Shown: one piece after another, positions 1 to 12,500 of the stretch | Numbering within the stretch: position 1 is the first letter of the stretch | How the letters are laid out: each line of letters opens with the position of its first letter | Assembly (NCBI GenBank): GCA_949317995.1 | Contig: OX439043.1 | Coordinates: forward strand, 55,941,339 to 56,005,338 | Length of the DNA stretch: 64,000 bases | Direction of reading: 5' to 3' | Source of the DNA: Acholoe squamosa | Lineage: Eukaryota > Annelida > Polychaeta > Phyllodocida > Polynoidae | Made by a program: the position numbers and the translations under genes | Notes under the pieces: generated by a model | What the model was told of the DNA's origin: nothing | Seen by the model: the letters and a program-made list of their open reading frames with translations, nothing else | Databases searched by the model: none

Positions 1-611
1 GTGGTATGCACTGCATTAAACTGTAAATAGACGGAACATATGCGGGAAGTCTTTAATTTAACCATGTCACTGCTTACAATTATTGTAACTAGCAGTGGCA
101 TTCACTGTTTTAGACAGTGACCAGCTGGTACTTGCACTACTTACATGAGACCAGCAGTGTCATGTACTACTTAACTGTAGGTGTCATGCACTGTGTACTG
201 TAATCAATAATGCTATTTGTACCACTTCACTATTTTAGTACCATGCACTGCTCAGCTGTAACCACCAGCTTTATGCAATGGATGCATCTGGAATCAAAAG
301 TTGTTGTTGTTGTTGCTGTTGTTGTTGTTGAATGGAATTTTATTGATCAAAAGGTTCACACATACCAGTGCTATTTTCATGATGATCAATATAGAAATCA
401 GACATATTTATGATACATGTACTGATTATATCGGTAATCATATATAAGTGGTATGCAACTTTTTGAATCTGTAGCCAGCAGTGGCATAAACCAGGGACAC
501 AAACCGGCCGTCAGCAAAATCCTGAAACTAGCACAGTTTTGACTGTAATGACTGTAATGCACTGAGGTACCCATGCAGCAATCTGACCTAGGTAAGAAAT
601 CCTATACCACA
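1..611. other. Non-coding; no gene seen
   Basis: No coding exon is recognisable. The sequence is loosely repetitive, with recurring words such as GTCATGCACTG and CAGTG at 60-250, and a (GTT)n-like stretch at about 300-330. Short ORFs here are low in complexity and are not called. Confidence 0.5.
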
Positions 612-734
612 CCCAGCAAATTGTCGTTATCTGTCGCCATGATTGGTCATCAATGGTGACTCCTTTCTGAGTGATAACTCACTGCGTCATCTTTCGCCAC
701 TGTGTGTCAGTCTCACATGGCATGGCAATTTATC

Positions 735-1245
735 ACAACAGTCACCAACATGATCTCACTCACTGCGTGAGTATGTGCCACCCCTTGTCATCCCTCACAA
801 AGCATGGTGACTTATCACCACCATGGCCAACATGGATCTAACTCACTGCGTGATTATGTGCCACTGCCTGTCAACTCTCACTCAGAATGGCGGCTTATCA
901 CAAGCATCGCCAACATGGATCTGACTCACTGTGTGATTATGTACCACTCCCGTGCCACTGGCATCAACTCTCACACATAATGGCGACTTATCACTACCAT
1001 TGCCAACATTGGTCTCACTCAATGCGTGAACTTGTGTAACTCCATGTCAATGCTCTCTAAGGATTGCATCATCTGTCACTCACTCTCACTAAGAATGGCA
1101 ACTTATCACCACCATTGCCAGCCTTTGTCTCACTCAATGCGTGAATTTGTGTCACTCCAAGTCAATGCTCTCTGAGGATTGCATCATCTGTCACTCATTC
1201 TCACTCACAGTGGCAACTTATCACCACCATTGCCAAAGGTGTTGA
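735..1245. repeat. Left tandem array of element A
   Basis: About five diverged units of 84-115 bp. Each runs from a GCCAACAT-like start through TCACTCACTGCGTGA to a GGCGACTTATCACCACCA-like end. Later units are longer because they carry an inserted GGATTGCATCATCTGTCACT segment. Confidence 0.8.
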
Positions 1246-1618
1246 GACAGCACCACTGTTCCACATGTAGCCTATCTAGGAAGTGTGGGCATGAAGTATA
1301 AGTCCCATACGTATCAAATGTGCTTTGTTTCACACTGATTTCCATGTAATACTTCAGAGTTGAATCAAACAAGATTATACAGAGAGAATATCAATTGAAT
1401 TTAGATAGAGGTATCTCTAAAATGAAAGCAACTATCCATAAACACCTTTTCTCTGGTTACAGGAAAAATACATAGGGAAATATCAACATGAACACCTTGT
1501 CTGTGGTTAGAGGGAAGATACATATGGCAATACCTTCTCTGGCAAAACATACTTTGATCTGGCAGATGTGAGGCTGCATGATTACCAATGTCGATGATCA
1601 TGAGCTTTTCATCTAACA

Positions 1619-2290
1619 AGGTGAGTGATCACCAGCGTCGCCATCACTGGTGAGTCTGAGTGATCACCACTCTCGCCATCCATGGTGAACCTGCGCTATG
1701 ATGTGGTGCGCGTTTCATCTAGCGAGGTGAGTGATCAACCGCCTTGCCATCCCTGGTGAGTGTGAGTCATCACAATCCTCGCCAGCTGTGGTGAACATGC
1801 GCTATGGCATGGTGTGCGTTTCATCTAGCGAGGTGAGTGATCACTCGTGTCGCCATCCCTGGTGAGTGTGGGTGATCAAGATCCTCACCATCTGTGGTGA
1901 ACCTGTGCTATCACGAGGTACGCGTTTTATCTAGCGAGGTGACTGATCACAATCCTTGCCATCCGTGGTGAATGTGCATTATGACGAGGTGTGCGTCTCA
2001 TCTAGCGAAGTGAGTGATCACTCATGTCGCCATCCCTGGTGAGGATGAGTGATCACTCATGTCGCCATCCCTGGTGAGGATGAGTGATCACGATCCTCGC
2101 CATCCCTGGTGAACATGTGCTATGACGAGGTGCGTGTTTCATCTAGCGAGGTGAGTGATCACCCGCGTCGCCATCCCTGGTGAGTCTGAGTGATCACCAT
2201 CCTCGCCATCTGAGGTGAGGCCATGTGATCACCACCATTGCTATTCCTGGTGATCTTGTGCTATAGCGACGTCGTGTTCCATCTAGCGAC
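1619..2290. repeat. Right tandem array of element A
   Basis: Units of about 106 bp built on GTGAGTGATCAC, CGCCATCCCTGGTGA and GTTTCATCTAGCGAG, with part-units. A 35-bp piece is directly duplicated at about 2022-2092. The unit differs from the left array, although both share TCAC/GTGA words. Confidence 0.8.
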
Positions 2291-2342
2291 ATGTGTGAGC
2301 CACTTCACACAGGTTGACGAGGAGTCACAACAATTTGCTGGG

Positions 2343-5250
2343 CAGTGGCTGATCAATATGGCAGGCGTGCACCGGCCATGAAATAATAGCTATGACTCAT
2401 GTGGACAGCAAAGACAACCAGATTGTATTGGGAAATCTCCTTGCACGAGCCAATCTTAGTCGTAACAAGCAATGGGATTTTAGGTACTGAGAGAGTTCAT
2501 GGTAGATGGAGTCGCCTTGAGGGTACTACAGGGCAGAGACCTGAGTTGTTTCATCGGTACGTGAGAAAGCAAACAGGCATTGTATAGGAAAACACTATTC
2601 AATAAACCAATCTGTATTGTATGTAAATTCATCAAGTTAGAGGGAAGGTATATGCGCTTCAAGAACCTTTAATTTGTACATCATTCACAGAATGTCTTTA
2701 CATGATATTCATACATGACATGATTATTATGTGTAACAAAAGAACAGGGTAATTTCGCAGGTATAGTAAAGTATGGTATGGTATATTACAAATCTAGGAG
2801 ATGGGTCATGTTTATTGATGTGTCTTTATTATGGCACTGCTATAAAGATAAGATTGCACAATGTTAATTGGTCGTACTATATGCTATATTGCTAGATCAG
2901 GTAATATGATATACACTCTACTGCATCGTGTATTGCAAGCTGTATTTGGCACATTCACTGCACGCACAGCCTCCTAGAGTCCAGGACCAGACACTGGGCA
3001 TTCAATTCTACGATGATTAGTCCCTCGGGAGGTTACTTCCATTATGCCCCTCCAGAGGTCAGGCCAAACTAGACTCTCTCCATGACTGTAAGCCATACGT
3101 CTTGTTCTGAGATCACACACCAGAGGGCGGGTCCCGATCCCCACAGTATCCGTTGTCAAGGGGATATGGCCGACAGGACATCCAACATTGTCAAGGTAAC
3201 TGATGAGTTAGTCTTATGGTGAGGTGAGGAGCACAAATGCACTATTTGCAAGCTTTAAGATGGTATATAAATGGCAGTGTCTTGTTTCTATCTCCATATT
3301 GCTTTATAGCAGAGGAAGAGAACAAGAATAGGAAGTGAAATCTAAATTACACAGAGTATGTGGCTTTCCTATCAGTGCACCCAGCAAACATGATTAAGGC
3401 TTTGTTATGTAAGCTAAGTTGGATTCCCAGGAAGTGTTGTCAATTGATGATCTTGCGTCAGGGATCGGATAATTACATGTAAGGAAAGCATTTCATTGAT
3501 GGCTCACCACGCAATGTATCCCCTAACTACAAAGTAGCAAAGCAAGTGTGCAGTTATTCTGTTGATCTTAAGACTAAACCTCTGCCAACAACAACTCTGA
3601 TTCCCTTCTTTGTCTTTAATCATCACCTACACTTAGTTCAGATCTAACGAATTTTGTGTGAAACAAACCGAGAATACTCTCACATTAAGTTTCGTGTGGT
3701 ATTCCATGGCCTACACATATCATGAGTACATATCTGAATAACCCTGCAAACACCAGGCAACTACTAATTGTCCTACTCACCCCGCAATTTGCTGCATCCT
3801 GCACCCAATAACCATACCCCTTGGTACCTTCTCAAGCATGGCATTGTAGCATACCTGCTAATAATGAGAAACAAGTCTAGCATGAAATGACACCTCTCTG
3901 GAGATCTCAGAATACTCTGTCTTAGGGCAGCCTTTGCTGTGGAAGTATTGCAGGCTGCCTGGTGTCCTCGTGGAATTACTGGTGTCCTCGGGGAATTATA
4001 GACCCCTACATCAAGTTCTGAGAGGATGATTTCAGAAACAGTTTCTTCATTTGAGCCCTAATTTACGTGATATCATGTGCCACTGTGTTGTCTAATCTAG
4101 GTCTAGTAGTTCTTGTGGGATTTGCATTTGGAAATCACAAAAACTAGTACAGACTAGTAAAAGGGAACTGCAGGGGCTGCCCCCCTCCAAAAAAAATAAT
4201 AAATAATATAAAAGAAAAGATTACTACTCAGAAGGATGTCACCTGCTGTCCTCTTTTGTTAGTTTAAAGTCAGTGGACTGTCCCAGGAAGTGTTAAGGCA
4301 ATCAAGTGTAACCACTGTATTGCCCATACCTTAAAGGCATACACTATTAAAGCCACTAGAACGTCAGTAGTATAAGTAGGTATCCTCCTCTTCATTGAAT
4401 GATGGATGCAGTCTATTGCTAGCTGGCGTCATCATATAGCCTACCAACCACCGGTATGTATGATCAACTTCTGTTAGGGCCTTTCCCTGAAATACAAAAT
4501 AGATGCAAATAGGCTAGCTGTGATGTAAAGGTAGTGGACCTACATATCCGCCTGAATACACGTAGCAAAGAAGCATATAGAACAGGTATGATTTAGTTAG
4601 ACTGGTTTTTAACACCCCCCCCCCCCAACAGCTGTATCATTAAGAAGGATGACAAGGAAACCCTGAGCATCACAATCAATATTGTTGCACAGACCATAAT
4701 GACAGCTACCTTAGTGAGGAGCTCGGCGAATTGCCTTTACCTCGCCCCACTAATTTTGTATATTACTCTCCATCAGTATATATCTTGAGCAACTGTATAC
4801 CTATCATCTTTCATCCTATGTACCCCTCTAAGCTCCCACCCACGCACATTCAGCCCTGCTTCACCTCCCTCTTCTACCAAAGATACAGATTCCATGAGCC
4901 TTAAAGATGAAAAGGAAAGTCTCAAAGTTTATTAAATACCTTCTGGAACTTGGCACAGCCTATTTTCAATAGACAATGCCATTGTACGTCCCATATAAAC
5001 TCCATTATAATATCCCCAATACTTGGAAATTCATGAGCCACAGCTTTCTGAACTGATAATACCAATCACATAGAAACTGTAATGTTCTCTCATATCGCAA
5101 AACATTTTCAGAAATGTAGACATTGATGAATATTAAATTACATGGATATCTTGCTGCAATCACCAAATAATGTATCTGGCATATGCCTATTGCAGAGTCT
5201 AGACTATGAGGATATTGTCCACCAGGCACACTTTACCAATACACACCAGG
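2343..5250. other. Non-coding; no gene seen
   Basis: No exon with recognisable coding content. It holds short homopolymers (an A run near 4187 and a C run near 4614) and a small direct duplication of GGTGTCCTCG at about 3960-3992. The short ORFs have no recognisable family. Confidence 0.5.
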
Positions 5251-5833
5251 AGGTTAATTCAAAACATCCTGGGATTGCAACATCAGCGATCTTAGGAATT
5301 ATTCTACCTTATTCTATTAAGCGATCTTAAGATTAGACTGCGTTCACATTTCTTAGCCAGCACTAAGATCGCATCGATCTTAGCCTCAGCCCTCCTACAC
5401 TATTCCAAGAAGTACTGACTAGGCACAGGGGTAAGAGTCCCAAAATAAAGGAATAGCTGTGGAGTCACTCTTCTTCACAAGAGTGCTTATACCATCATTC
5501 CCCGTCCCCATATGGGCTAACAAAAGAGCACAGTGTGCAGTTGACCCCCGTACAGTATTCAAGAGTTGTTCCCATGAATGTATGATTTATGCTTGCCTAT
5601 TAGAAGCATTGTGCCCTCCCCCCAGGACAAAGAGAGAGAAGGGAAGAATTACCTTACAGTGCACTTAACACATGAGTAGCCCTAAGAGCCCTCAAGGACA
5701 CTCAGGAAAACGTCCTCCCTCCCCTCTTTATGTATGCAGCAGGCTATTCACTCTTGAGATCGCTTAATAGGATAAGGCAGAATGATTCCTAAGATCGCTG
5801 AGGTTGGGATCCCAGGATCTTTTGAATTAACCT
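5251..5833. mobile_element. MITE-like element B with 82-bp TIRs
   Basis: The left arm at 5251-5332 and right arm at 5752-5833 are inverted copies with roughly ten mismatches; both begin AGGTTAATTCAAAA. The element is flanked by a direct CCAGG at 5246-5250 and 5834-5838, which fits a 5-bp target duplication. No transposase ORF is present. The superfamily is uncertain. Confidence 0.8.
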
Positions 5834-5838
5834 CCAGG

Positions 5839-6454
5839 TAGAGGAAGAGTACCCCTACAGGTTCTGAGAACACCCATAGAGTACCGCCAGCAGCTTGTAC
5901 CTATTATCCTTAACACGTCACCTTGTATGCAGTGAACTCTATGCCCCAACCTTGTAAATACAGTCTGAGATCTATAGTGGGCACGATTAACCACGTGGTC
6001 TATATAAGCTACCCAGTCACCCCACTTGGACACTACTGGCAGCTATATATAAGTACTCGGTGTCAAAACAGCGGCAAGTGGTGCATATAGCACACTGGGC
6101 ACATACATACACACCGCCCTGCACACACCTCAACCCCATTCATACATAAGTAGACATTGTGATAGCAGTACCTAGTAGATGCCATAGGTATTGAGGCCAA
6201 CCCACCTGGACGCAGGGCTAGGATCTCCTGCACATGCACTGGAAAGATTATGATATGGTATGGAGGAGCACGATCAGCTGTCTAGTGTGGGACCCTGGCA
6301 CTGGAGGAAAATTAGGTTAGTGGTGTTCTGTATTGGACGTTGAATGCAGATAGAATGTTCAGATAGTCTATAGCCTCTCCACCCCAAACAGTATGGCACC
6401 CTTTGCTGTGTTGGGACAGGTCAAATGGGCATCCCTAGCCCACTTAAAAGGGTC
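5839..6454. other. Non-coding; no gene seen
   Basis: Nothing beyond scattered short ORFs without recognisable content. Confidence 0.4.
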
Positions 6455-6650
6455 TACCGTAGTGGCCCGTTTTAGCGCAGGTTCTCAAATTAGCGCAGGT
6501 CTCGTTTTAGCGCAGGGTAGAGGGAGGTTTTAAAATTTGATTTTGCATACATTTTTATACTTCAAATAACCGCAGGTCTCATATAAACGCAGGGCAAGTC
6601 ATAGACTGAAATATATTACCGCAGGTGCGCTAAAACGGGCCACTACGGTA
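6455..6650. mobile_element. MITE C with perfect 25-bp inverted ends
   Basis: A 196-bp element. The first 25 bp (starting TACCGTAGTGGCCCG) are the exact complement of the last 25 bp. If the outermost TA is the target duplication, the TIR starts CCGTAGTGG, as in Tc1/mariner-type MITEs. The interior repeats TTAGCGCAGG and ACCGCAGGT-like words. No ORF is called. Confidence 0.85.
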
Positions 6651-7200
6651 TTTCTTCTCTTTCCTATCCCCTCGGGATGTGTGTGGTGCACATATGCGCG
6701 GGCACTGACACATTCCCCTGTGTAATTGTGTAATGTAGTTCTCGCCATGAATATGACCTTAGCTGTCGAAATGGCGTTAAACATCTATTACTCACTCTCA
6801 CAGGTCAAATACCCGGTTAGGGGGTTTGTTATGATGTCAGACTGTATTTACCGTGTTTACTTGAGATAGATGGGGGGGGGGAGGGGTGGAGGACGGGAGG
6901 GCAGAAGGGGGTCAGCTAGGGAGCAAGGAAGGGTAGGGGGGGTGAAGGAGTTTGGGAGCGAGACAGACATACAGAGGACAGAGACAGAGAGAGTCGTCAA
7001 GAGGAGAGGGATGTTATGTATGCACGAACATACACATTGACAGCTGAAGGAGCTAATGAAAGATTGAGATATGAAGATATTAGACAGATACAGCCTAATA
7101 AGACCTTACAAATGATAATCTAGAATCACTGAGATAGGAAGACATGGGATAATGATCGCAGTTGGGGCTGCATGATTGAAAGGCACAGGGGCATTTGTTA
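6651..7200. other. Non-coding; G-rich and purine-rich tract
   Basis: The plus strand is strongly G-rich at about 6872-6960, with many runs of three or more G, followed by a GA-rich stretch to about 6995. This could form G-quadruplex DNA. No gene is seen. Confidence 0.6.
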
Positions 7201-7203
7201 TTA

Positions 7204-7550
7204 GGGAGTGATCATTTTTTAACAACAGGGGGGGGGGGGCTGGTGGGTTTGAGGGGGGGGTCAGAATTTTTTCAACCCCTTGACCAGGGGGGGTCTCCAG
7301 GGCTTCATTCCTGCATCATTGCAAAATTTTCAATACCTCTGATGGGGGGTCAAAATAATATCACCTGTTTTCAATGGAAAACCCCGCGCGTTACTATAGG
7401 TTAAAGGGGGACGTTCGCGTGTGATTTTTGTCCCTTATGGGGGGGTCGAAAAAATTTTACCCCCTCGAGAGGGAGGGTCGAAATTTTTTTCGCGCATCTG
7501 CGCGCAAACCCACCAGCCCCCCCCTCTGTTGTTAAAAAATGATCACTCCC
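7204..7550. mobile_element. MITE D, PIF/Harbinger-like (TTA target duplication)
   Basis: Inverted ends begin GGGAGTGATCATTTTTTAAC and continue through a G-rich block and CTGGTGGGTTTG. The flanks are TTA at 7201-7203 and 7551-7553, matching the 3-bp TWA duplication typical of PIF/Harbinger elements. No transposase is present. A solitary relative of one end lies at about 27655-27680. Confidence 0.75.
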
Positions 7551-7553
7551 TTA

Positions 7554-7985
7554 TGGAGTCTCTTAGTTGCACCGACTACACCTTGATACAGTAAATAACT
7601 GCATGCATCGAGTGAAAGATGTCGGTTATAATCCCAAAATGAAGCTACATGTATATTGCATACACGTTGTATGTTATTCCCCAGGAGTCAGTAGGTTTCA
7701 ATGGTTTGGAAACACCATTCACTAACTATGACCAAGGAGAACTAAAAATCAGCCCTGTATACATACACACTTCTGGAAGGCATTTCTCAAGACGGTATGA
7801 CTACGGGGTAGTCATAATAACATAGTGGGCTATAATGCCATTACAGCCCTGCATCTAGTGGTCACTATACTGATTGCACTGGTGCAACTGCCCTATCAAA
7901 CCCTATGTAATTATGTGCTGATCATATAGAGCAGTCCTGGTGGATTACCTATGATCACCCACACTAACTTCGGGGATTTCAAATC
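7554..7985. other. Non-coding; no gene seen
   Basis: No recognisable exon or repeat structure. Confidence 0.4.
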
Positions 7986-8179
7986 GTAGTGGCTGTATTC
8001 AGTCCTACCATGTTGAGGAACACCTCCCTGGCCCTATGTGCTGCAGTGACAAGCAAAATACTACTTTTTTTCAATGGCGCACAATTGCCATTGAAAAAAA
8101 GTAGTATTTTGCTTGTCACTGCAGCAAATAGGGCCAGGGAGGATTTCCTCAACATACTAGGACTGAATACGGCCACTGT
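7986..8179. repeat. Near-perfect 194-bp palindrome
   Basis: The left arm (7986-8078) and right arm (8087-8179) are inverted copies with few mismatches around an 8-bp spacer (GCACAATT). The innermost stem is CAATGGC/GCCATTG extended by T and A runs. Both strands therefore give nearly the same open frame, which makes those ORFs artefacts. It may be a foldback MITE or a hairpin-forming sequence. Confidence 0.9.
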
Positions 8180-9437
8180 CATGTGCTCTAGTTGGTCTAA
8201 TGTTATAGAGATGAACAAGGAAGATGTGACCAGGCAGAAAGCCAGGTCAAAAGGAGATTCCGATATCTCTTACAACACCCTCTGCCACCCGCCTATTTCA
8301 ATAAGAATATTCATGAGTCATATCCTGTAGCAGTATTATTTAGTGAAAAAAGATCATACTTATTTGATATGGATGATTTCGTCCTTGACGTGTTAAGCTT
8401 GTAATCCAGCCATTGATTTCATTGAATGCGTGATTCGCAGTTGTATCAAACGGCATTCTATGAGATCACTCGGCTTTTATGGGCGGACAAATACTATAGT
8501 CTGATTGACAACCATTGAATACTGTAGACATGTATAAAGCAAGCCTTTGAGTTAAACGATTTATGGTTAAGTACCTATCATTTTATGATAATGAGAATGA
8601 TTTTTTTTCTCTCGATACCTCCTTGGAGATATATGAGATTATACCTAATCAGAACGGAACCGCGAAGACGTTACCTCCACACTCCAACTCCCGCAAGTCT
8701 TGGTGAGACTAATCCATTAGAATGTACGTGTTAGAATTAAGATGTTCCCATTTCAGACTTTTCATGTGGTGGTATGTTATAAATCATTTGACGACCTTCC
8801 ATGTACTTAAATATTGCATTTGGATATTGCATATTTTCCCCAGTACTGCGCTGATATTTCTTTTACATTTTCAGCAACCATTCACTGTCGATATTCCTCT
8901 CCAACCCATGGGAACTCCTGTGTTTCTCTTGATTGAAATCTCTACCTTTCAAATTATAGGCCTTCCTAAAGTATCCATTGATATGAAATACATGACACTG
9001 GACAACAGATCGCCCATGTGCTATGTGTTATAACTGATTGTATTTCTGTATTTCAAGCCCACCTTTGGTATTGCATGCTGTATTTTAAGGGCAAACTCTT
9101 ATGTTTAACTTTTTTTGTAGTGAAGCAATGATAATCAACGAAGCTAAAACATTGCCCCAAAAAAAAGAATTTTCCATTTTGATATATCCCCTTAAAACAC
9201 GAAACGTAAGTAATGTATAACATATACCGACTGTCACTTTTTCACCCCTCTTTTTAGGTTCTAATCTAGGTCTGAAGCTCTACAGACATCATGGATTTTC
9301 TGGGTAACTATGTAAACAGCCTGCAGGACCCATTTTAACTGCATCCTCATTCCATCTCTTACCATTTCTAATGCACTTTAATAACATTTTCATTATTTAC
9401 TTAGTCCTTTTTTCTCTTTCTTTGGGTTATGTTGCAG
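8180..9437. other. Non-coding upstream of complexin; no gene seen
   Basis: AT-rich. Possible promoter and upstream untranslated sequence of the complexin gene, but no core promoter element can be assigned with confidence. Confidence 0.4.
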
Positions 9438-9542
9438 GAGTGAGTTACTAATGTAAATTCCACCGAGTACAGTCCTTCCGATAGAAGAGAGCGTGGGTTA
9501 ACTCATCGACGCAAGTGCCACCTAGTGTGAACAAAGAGCAGC
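9438..9542 (+). other. Possible complexin 5' UTR in the first coding exon
   Basis: A pyrimidine-rich tract (TTTTTTCTCTTTCTTTGGG) is followed by TTGCAG ending at 9437. This resembles a splice acceptor 105 bp before the complexin ATG. If used, the first coding exon starts at 9438 and a further upstream non-coding exon exists. Confidence 0.35.
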
Positions 9543-9597
9543 ATGGCGGCTTTTATAGCAAAGCAGATGGTGGGGGACAAGCTCAACTCCGTTAAAG
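9543..9597 (+). CDS. cpx: Complexin coding exon 1
   Basis: Encodes residues 1-18 and the first base of codon 19. The donor is AAAG|GTACAG. The ATG is preceded by GCAGC and opens the conserved MAAFIAKQ sequence, which fixes the start. Confidence 0.93.
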
Positions 9598-12500
9598 GTA
9601 CAGGCATACATTCTGAGCTTTAACCTTCTGAACAGTAAACTTCTAAAAAAAGACCTGAGTAATACATGTACTGCATGCATTGTGGGCTTTATCAAATTTT
9701 AACCCTTCAAGGGTCACAAAATGCCTTAATACAGCATGATAACCCATTGGAAGTACAACAACCCCGTAGAGTCGTTATGATGCACAAATGCAACCCTGGT
9801 GAATGGCTTCTCCAGGGCTTCATTCCTGCATCATTGCGATTAAAGGGTGTTATCCAAGTATGCTGTGACACTTGAAGCGTTAAATCTAGAATCCACATTA
9901 CATGCAGTATAATAAATAGAGCCATAAATCTATCTACCACTGGTATCTAATAAATAATTCCAGTTATTGGCAATAAATTATAATGATAATATCTTTGACT
10001 CGTTATTCAGAATTAAAAGTTGTTTCTAGGGATATAGAGGAATATCTTGACCTTAGCTCACACCGATTATCCAAGTGTCACCATCAGGATATCGAAGCTT
10101 TTAGATTACTGTGCCTCCTCTTGATCACCTTCTCATTTCCTTTGGAGTAGTTTGTTTCTTTGCCTCTACGTTACGTCCTCCTGCTTACTCCATCGGTGGA
10201 GATTCAACCATCCCCCTGTCCCTCAGTTTTTTTTTTCATTTTTAGTTTAATGAGGCTTTCTTTTATGAGAAAATGTCACATGTAGATCCATTGTTAATTT
10301 GATATGGTAAAGAACAAAAGAGTGTTCAGCAGCTGTAGACATTAGCGGTGGCCTGGGTGCCAACGGGACGATTGACTCCTGTATTGGCTCGTTCTGAAAA
10401 AAAGGCCATGTGGCCAGCGCTACGTATTCCAAATGTGGCCAAATGTAAGACTAGGGTCCACATCAGGACAAGAATAATGTCAAGTTAAACTCATCCACAG
10501 AGACCAAAGAGGTTCACATTTTACCTGGTTCATGAGACGAGGAACCTAGTCTGTTCATAAAATAATGTCCTGGAGCAATGGTGCCATTTCCCATGGTGGT
10601 GCATATCCAGTTGTTCCCATGGTGGTGCATATCCAGTTGCAGGATCTAAGTGGATTTTAAAGGGCATTTCAAGGATATGTTGGGTTGAGGTTATTTGTCT
10701 GCCTTTTCCTTTACCTTCGTGGGGGGGGGGCAAGGCCAGTGACATCTCATCATGGTCATTAGTTCCGTGGTGGTTTTTAAGTGACCAATGTAGAACAGTA
10801 CGATAGAGGCCATGTCTAGATGGTTCCATATGAACCATATGTCCATAGACTCATTTTACCTCTGGTGAGAAATGGCTTATGTTTCAATCGGTAGAGATCC
10901 AAGCAATCGGAAAGGATCTACTTTCTATGCTTGTGTTACTTTTTCAATGATCAAGCCTTTGGGTATTACTTCAAGAAAAAAAGGAATTAAAGACATAAGT
11001 AATATTAGTGTACCATACACGTGGAATTTACATTTCCTGACTGCACCTCAATATCCTACAAATCTAAGCATGGAAATATGATTTGATTTATTCAAATTCC
11101 CTGAAATAAGTCAATATTCTCATGCGATTTATTCCCTGGTAACCTTAACATTCTTGAAACCTCTACTAATCAAAAATATCAAAGCAACCTTTTCTAACAA
11201 GAACGTTTCATCTTTACATGATTTACTTACTTTAAATTGTATCCCAAATGGAACAGTTATGGCCTATTTTAGTCCAAGTTAGTCATATAAATCAAGTTCA
11301 ACAAAGCATGTCTGGAAGTGAAACATGAATCAAGGCGATAAATCAAGACCCAACACAGTTTTAGTTTCTACCTTTCATTTAATTGTAAGAATATCAGAAG
11401 AATGCAATCTCACAGCAACTACAATAAAAGACCTCACATCCACATGATAGATAGACAAGTTTTGATGAATTATTCTTCACCTTTGCAAGGATACTAGCTC
11501 TGTATATTCTGTAGAAGTGTCTTCATCACTCTAGAACCTGATAGATTTGGTATAGCTGCCAGGCATACTTTAGAAATCTTATGGGCCTTTATTCCTTTGG
11601 TCATTAGAAAGTGATTCTCTACTTTTCGCCTGCTATCTGCATTTTCAGATCCTATTTTCTCTTTTTCTCCTCTGCTCAATTTTATTCTCTATGGCATTAT
11701 GAAAAAGAATTATGTGTAATGTATATTGGTATTAATTAAACTTAAAATGTATTACAATAGGAGCAATGGGCGACAAGGATGAGGGAGATAAGGAGGAAGG
11801 AGAAAAGACTGAAGATGGAGAGGACCCGGAAATTGCCGAGGCGCGTCGTGAGGCGGAGGAGCGCAGGAAGGAGAAATACCGTAAAATGGAGGAAGAGAGG
11901 GAGACAATGAGACAAGGCATCAGAGATAAAGTAACTTTCTCATGATGATAAATGTATTTAAAATGATTGGATACTCTACTCAATGGTATCAGAGAATTAA
12001 CATTTCTATGGCAGGTAGGCATAAATGAGGTCAAAAGATATGATGAATGGAAACTTAGTCATAATATTACAATTCACGTTCAAGCAGAGTCTACTAAATA
12101 ACCACACATTCTAACAGATCAAGCCTTTCCTGTTAGCTGTATGTTAAACAGATATACTGCAATATGATTTGTGACCTATAATTATAAAAACTATAAAACG
12201 GTTCGGCAGTTGCACATAAAATTATTGACATATTGACATATTCCCTTAATTCAATAACACACGTACATGAAGTCATTTATATAGAGGTATCTCTGTCTGG
12301 AATAGACTAAAGCCCGAGTACACTCTCATTGATGATCTCACCAAATTCAAAACTGTTACTAAGAGCTGTTACCCCAAGTGTTTCATGAACGTTGATTAAT
12401 TCATCACCAAAGTCACCACCCCTATTCATCTCATCTCATCACTTTTTTTTTAGCCAGTAAAAGTTACATGGTTATGCATAAAATGCCAAATGTAGTATCA

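Larger units (their letters stand above)
612..2342. mobile_element. TIR element A, long copy with two internal tandem arrays
   Basis: The ends are inverted repeats: CCCAGCAAATTGTCGT at 612 and the complement of CCCAGCAAATTGTTGT ending at 2342. A 222-bp relative at 32916-33137 shares both ends and the adjacent sequence, which confirms the boundaries. No transposase is encoded, so it is non-autonomous. The interior holds two different tandem arrays separated by about 380 bp of single-copy sequence. The superfamily is not clear. The short copy is flanked by TA on both sides, but this copy shows no clean target duplication. Confidence 0.75.

Noticed and set aside
735-2290. CRISPR-like repeat array
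   Set aside because: Units are diverged and contiguous, without a constant repeat and unique spacers; the genome is eukaryotic and the arrays lie inside a TIR element.
7979-8330. Overlapping 113-aa plus and 79-aa minus ORFs with the same peptide
   Set aside because: Both come from the palindrome at 7986-8179, which reads the same on either strand; no coding evidence.
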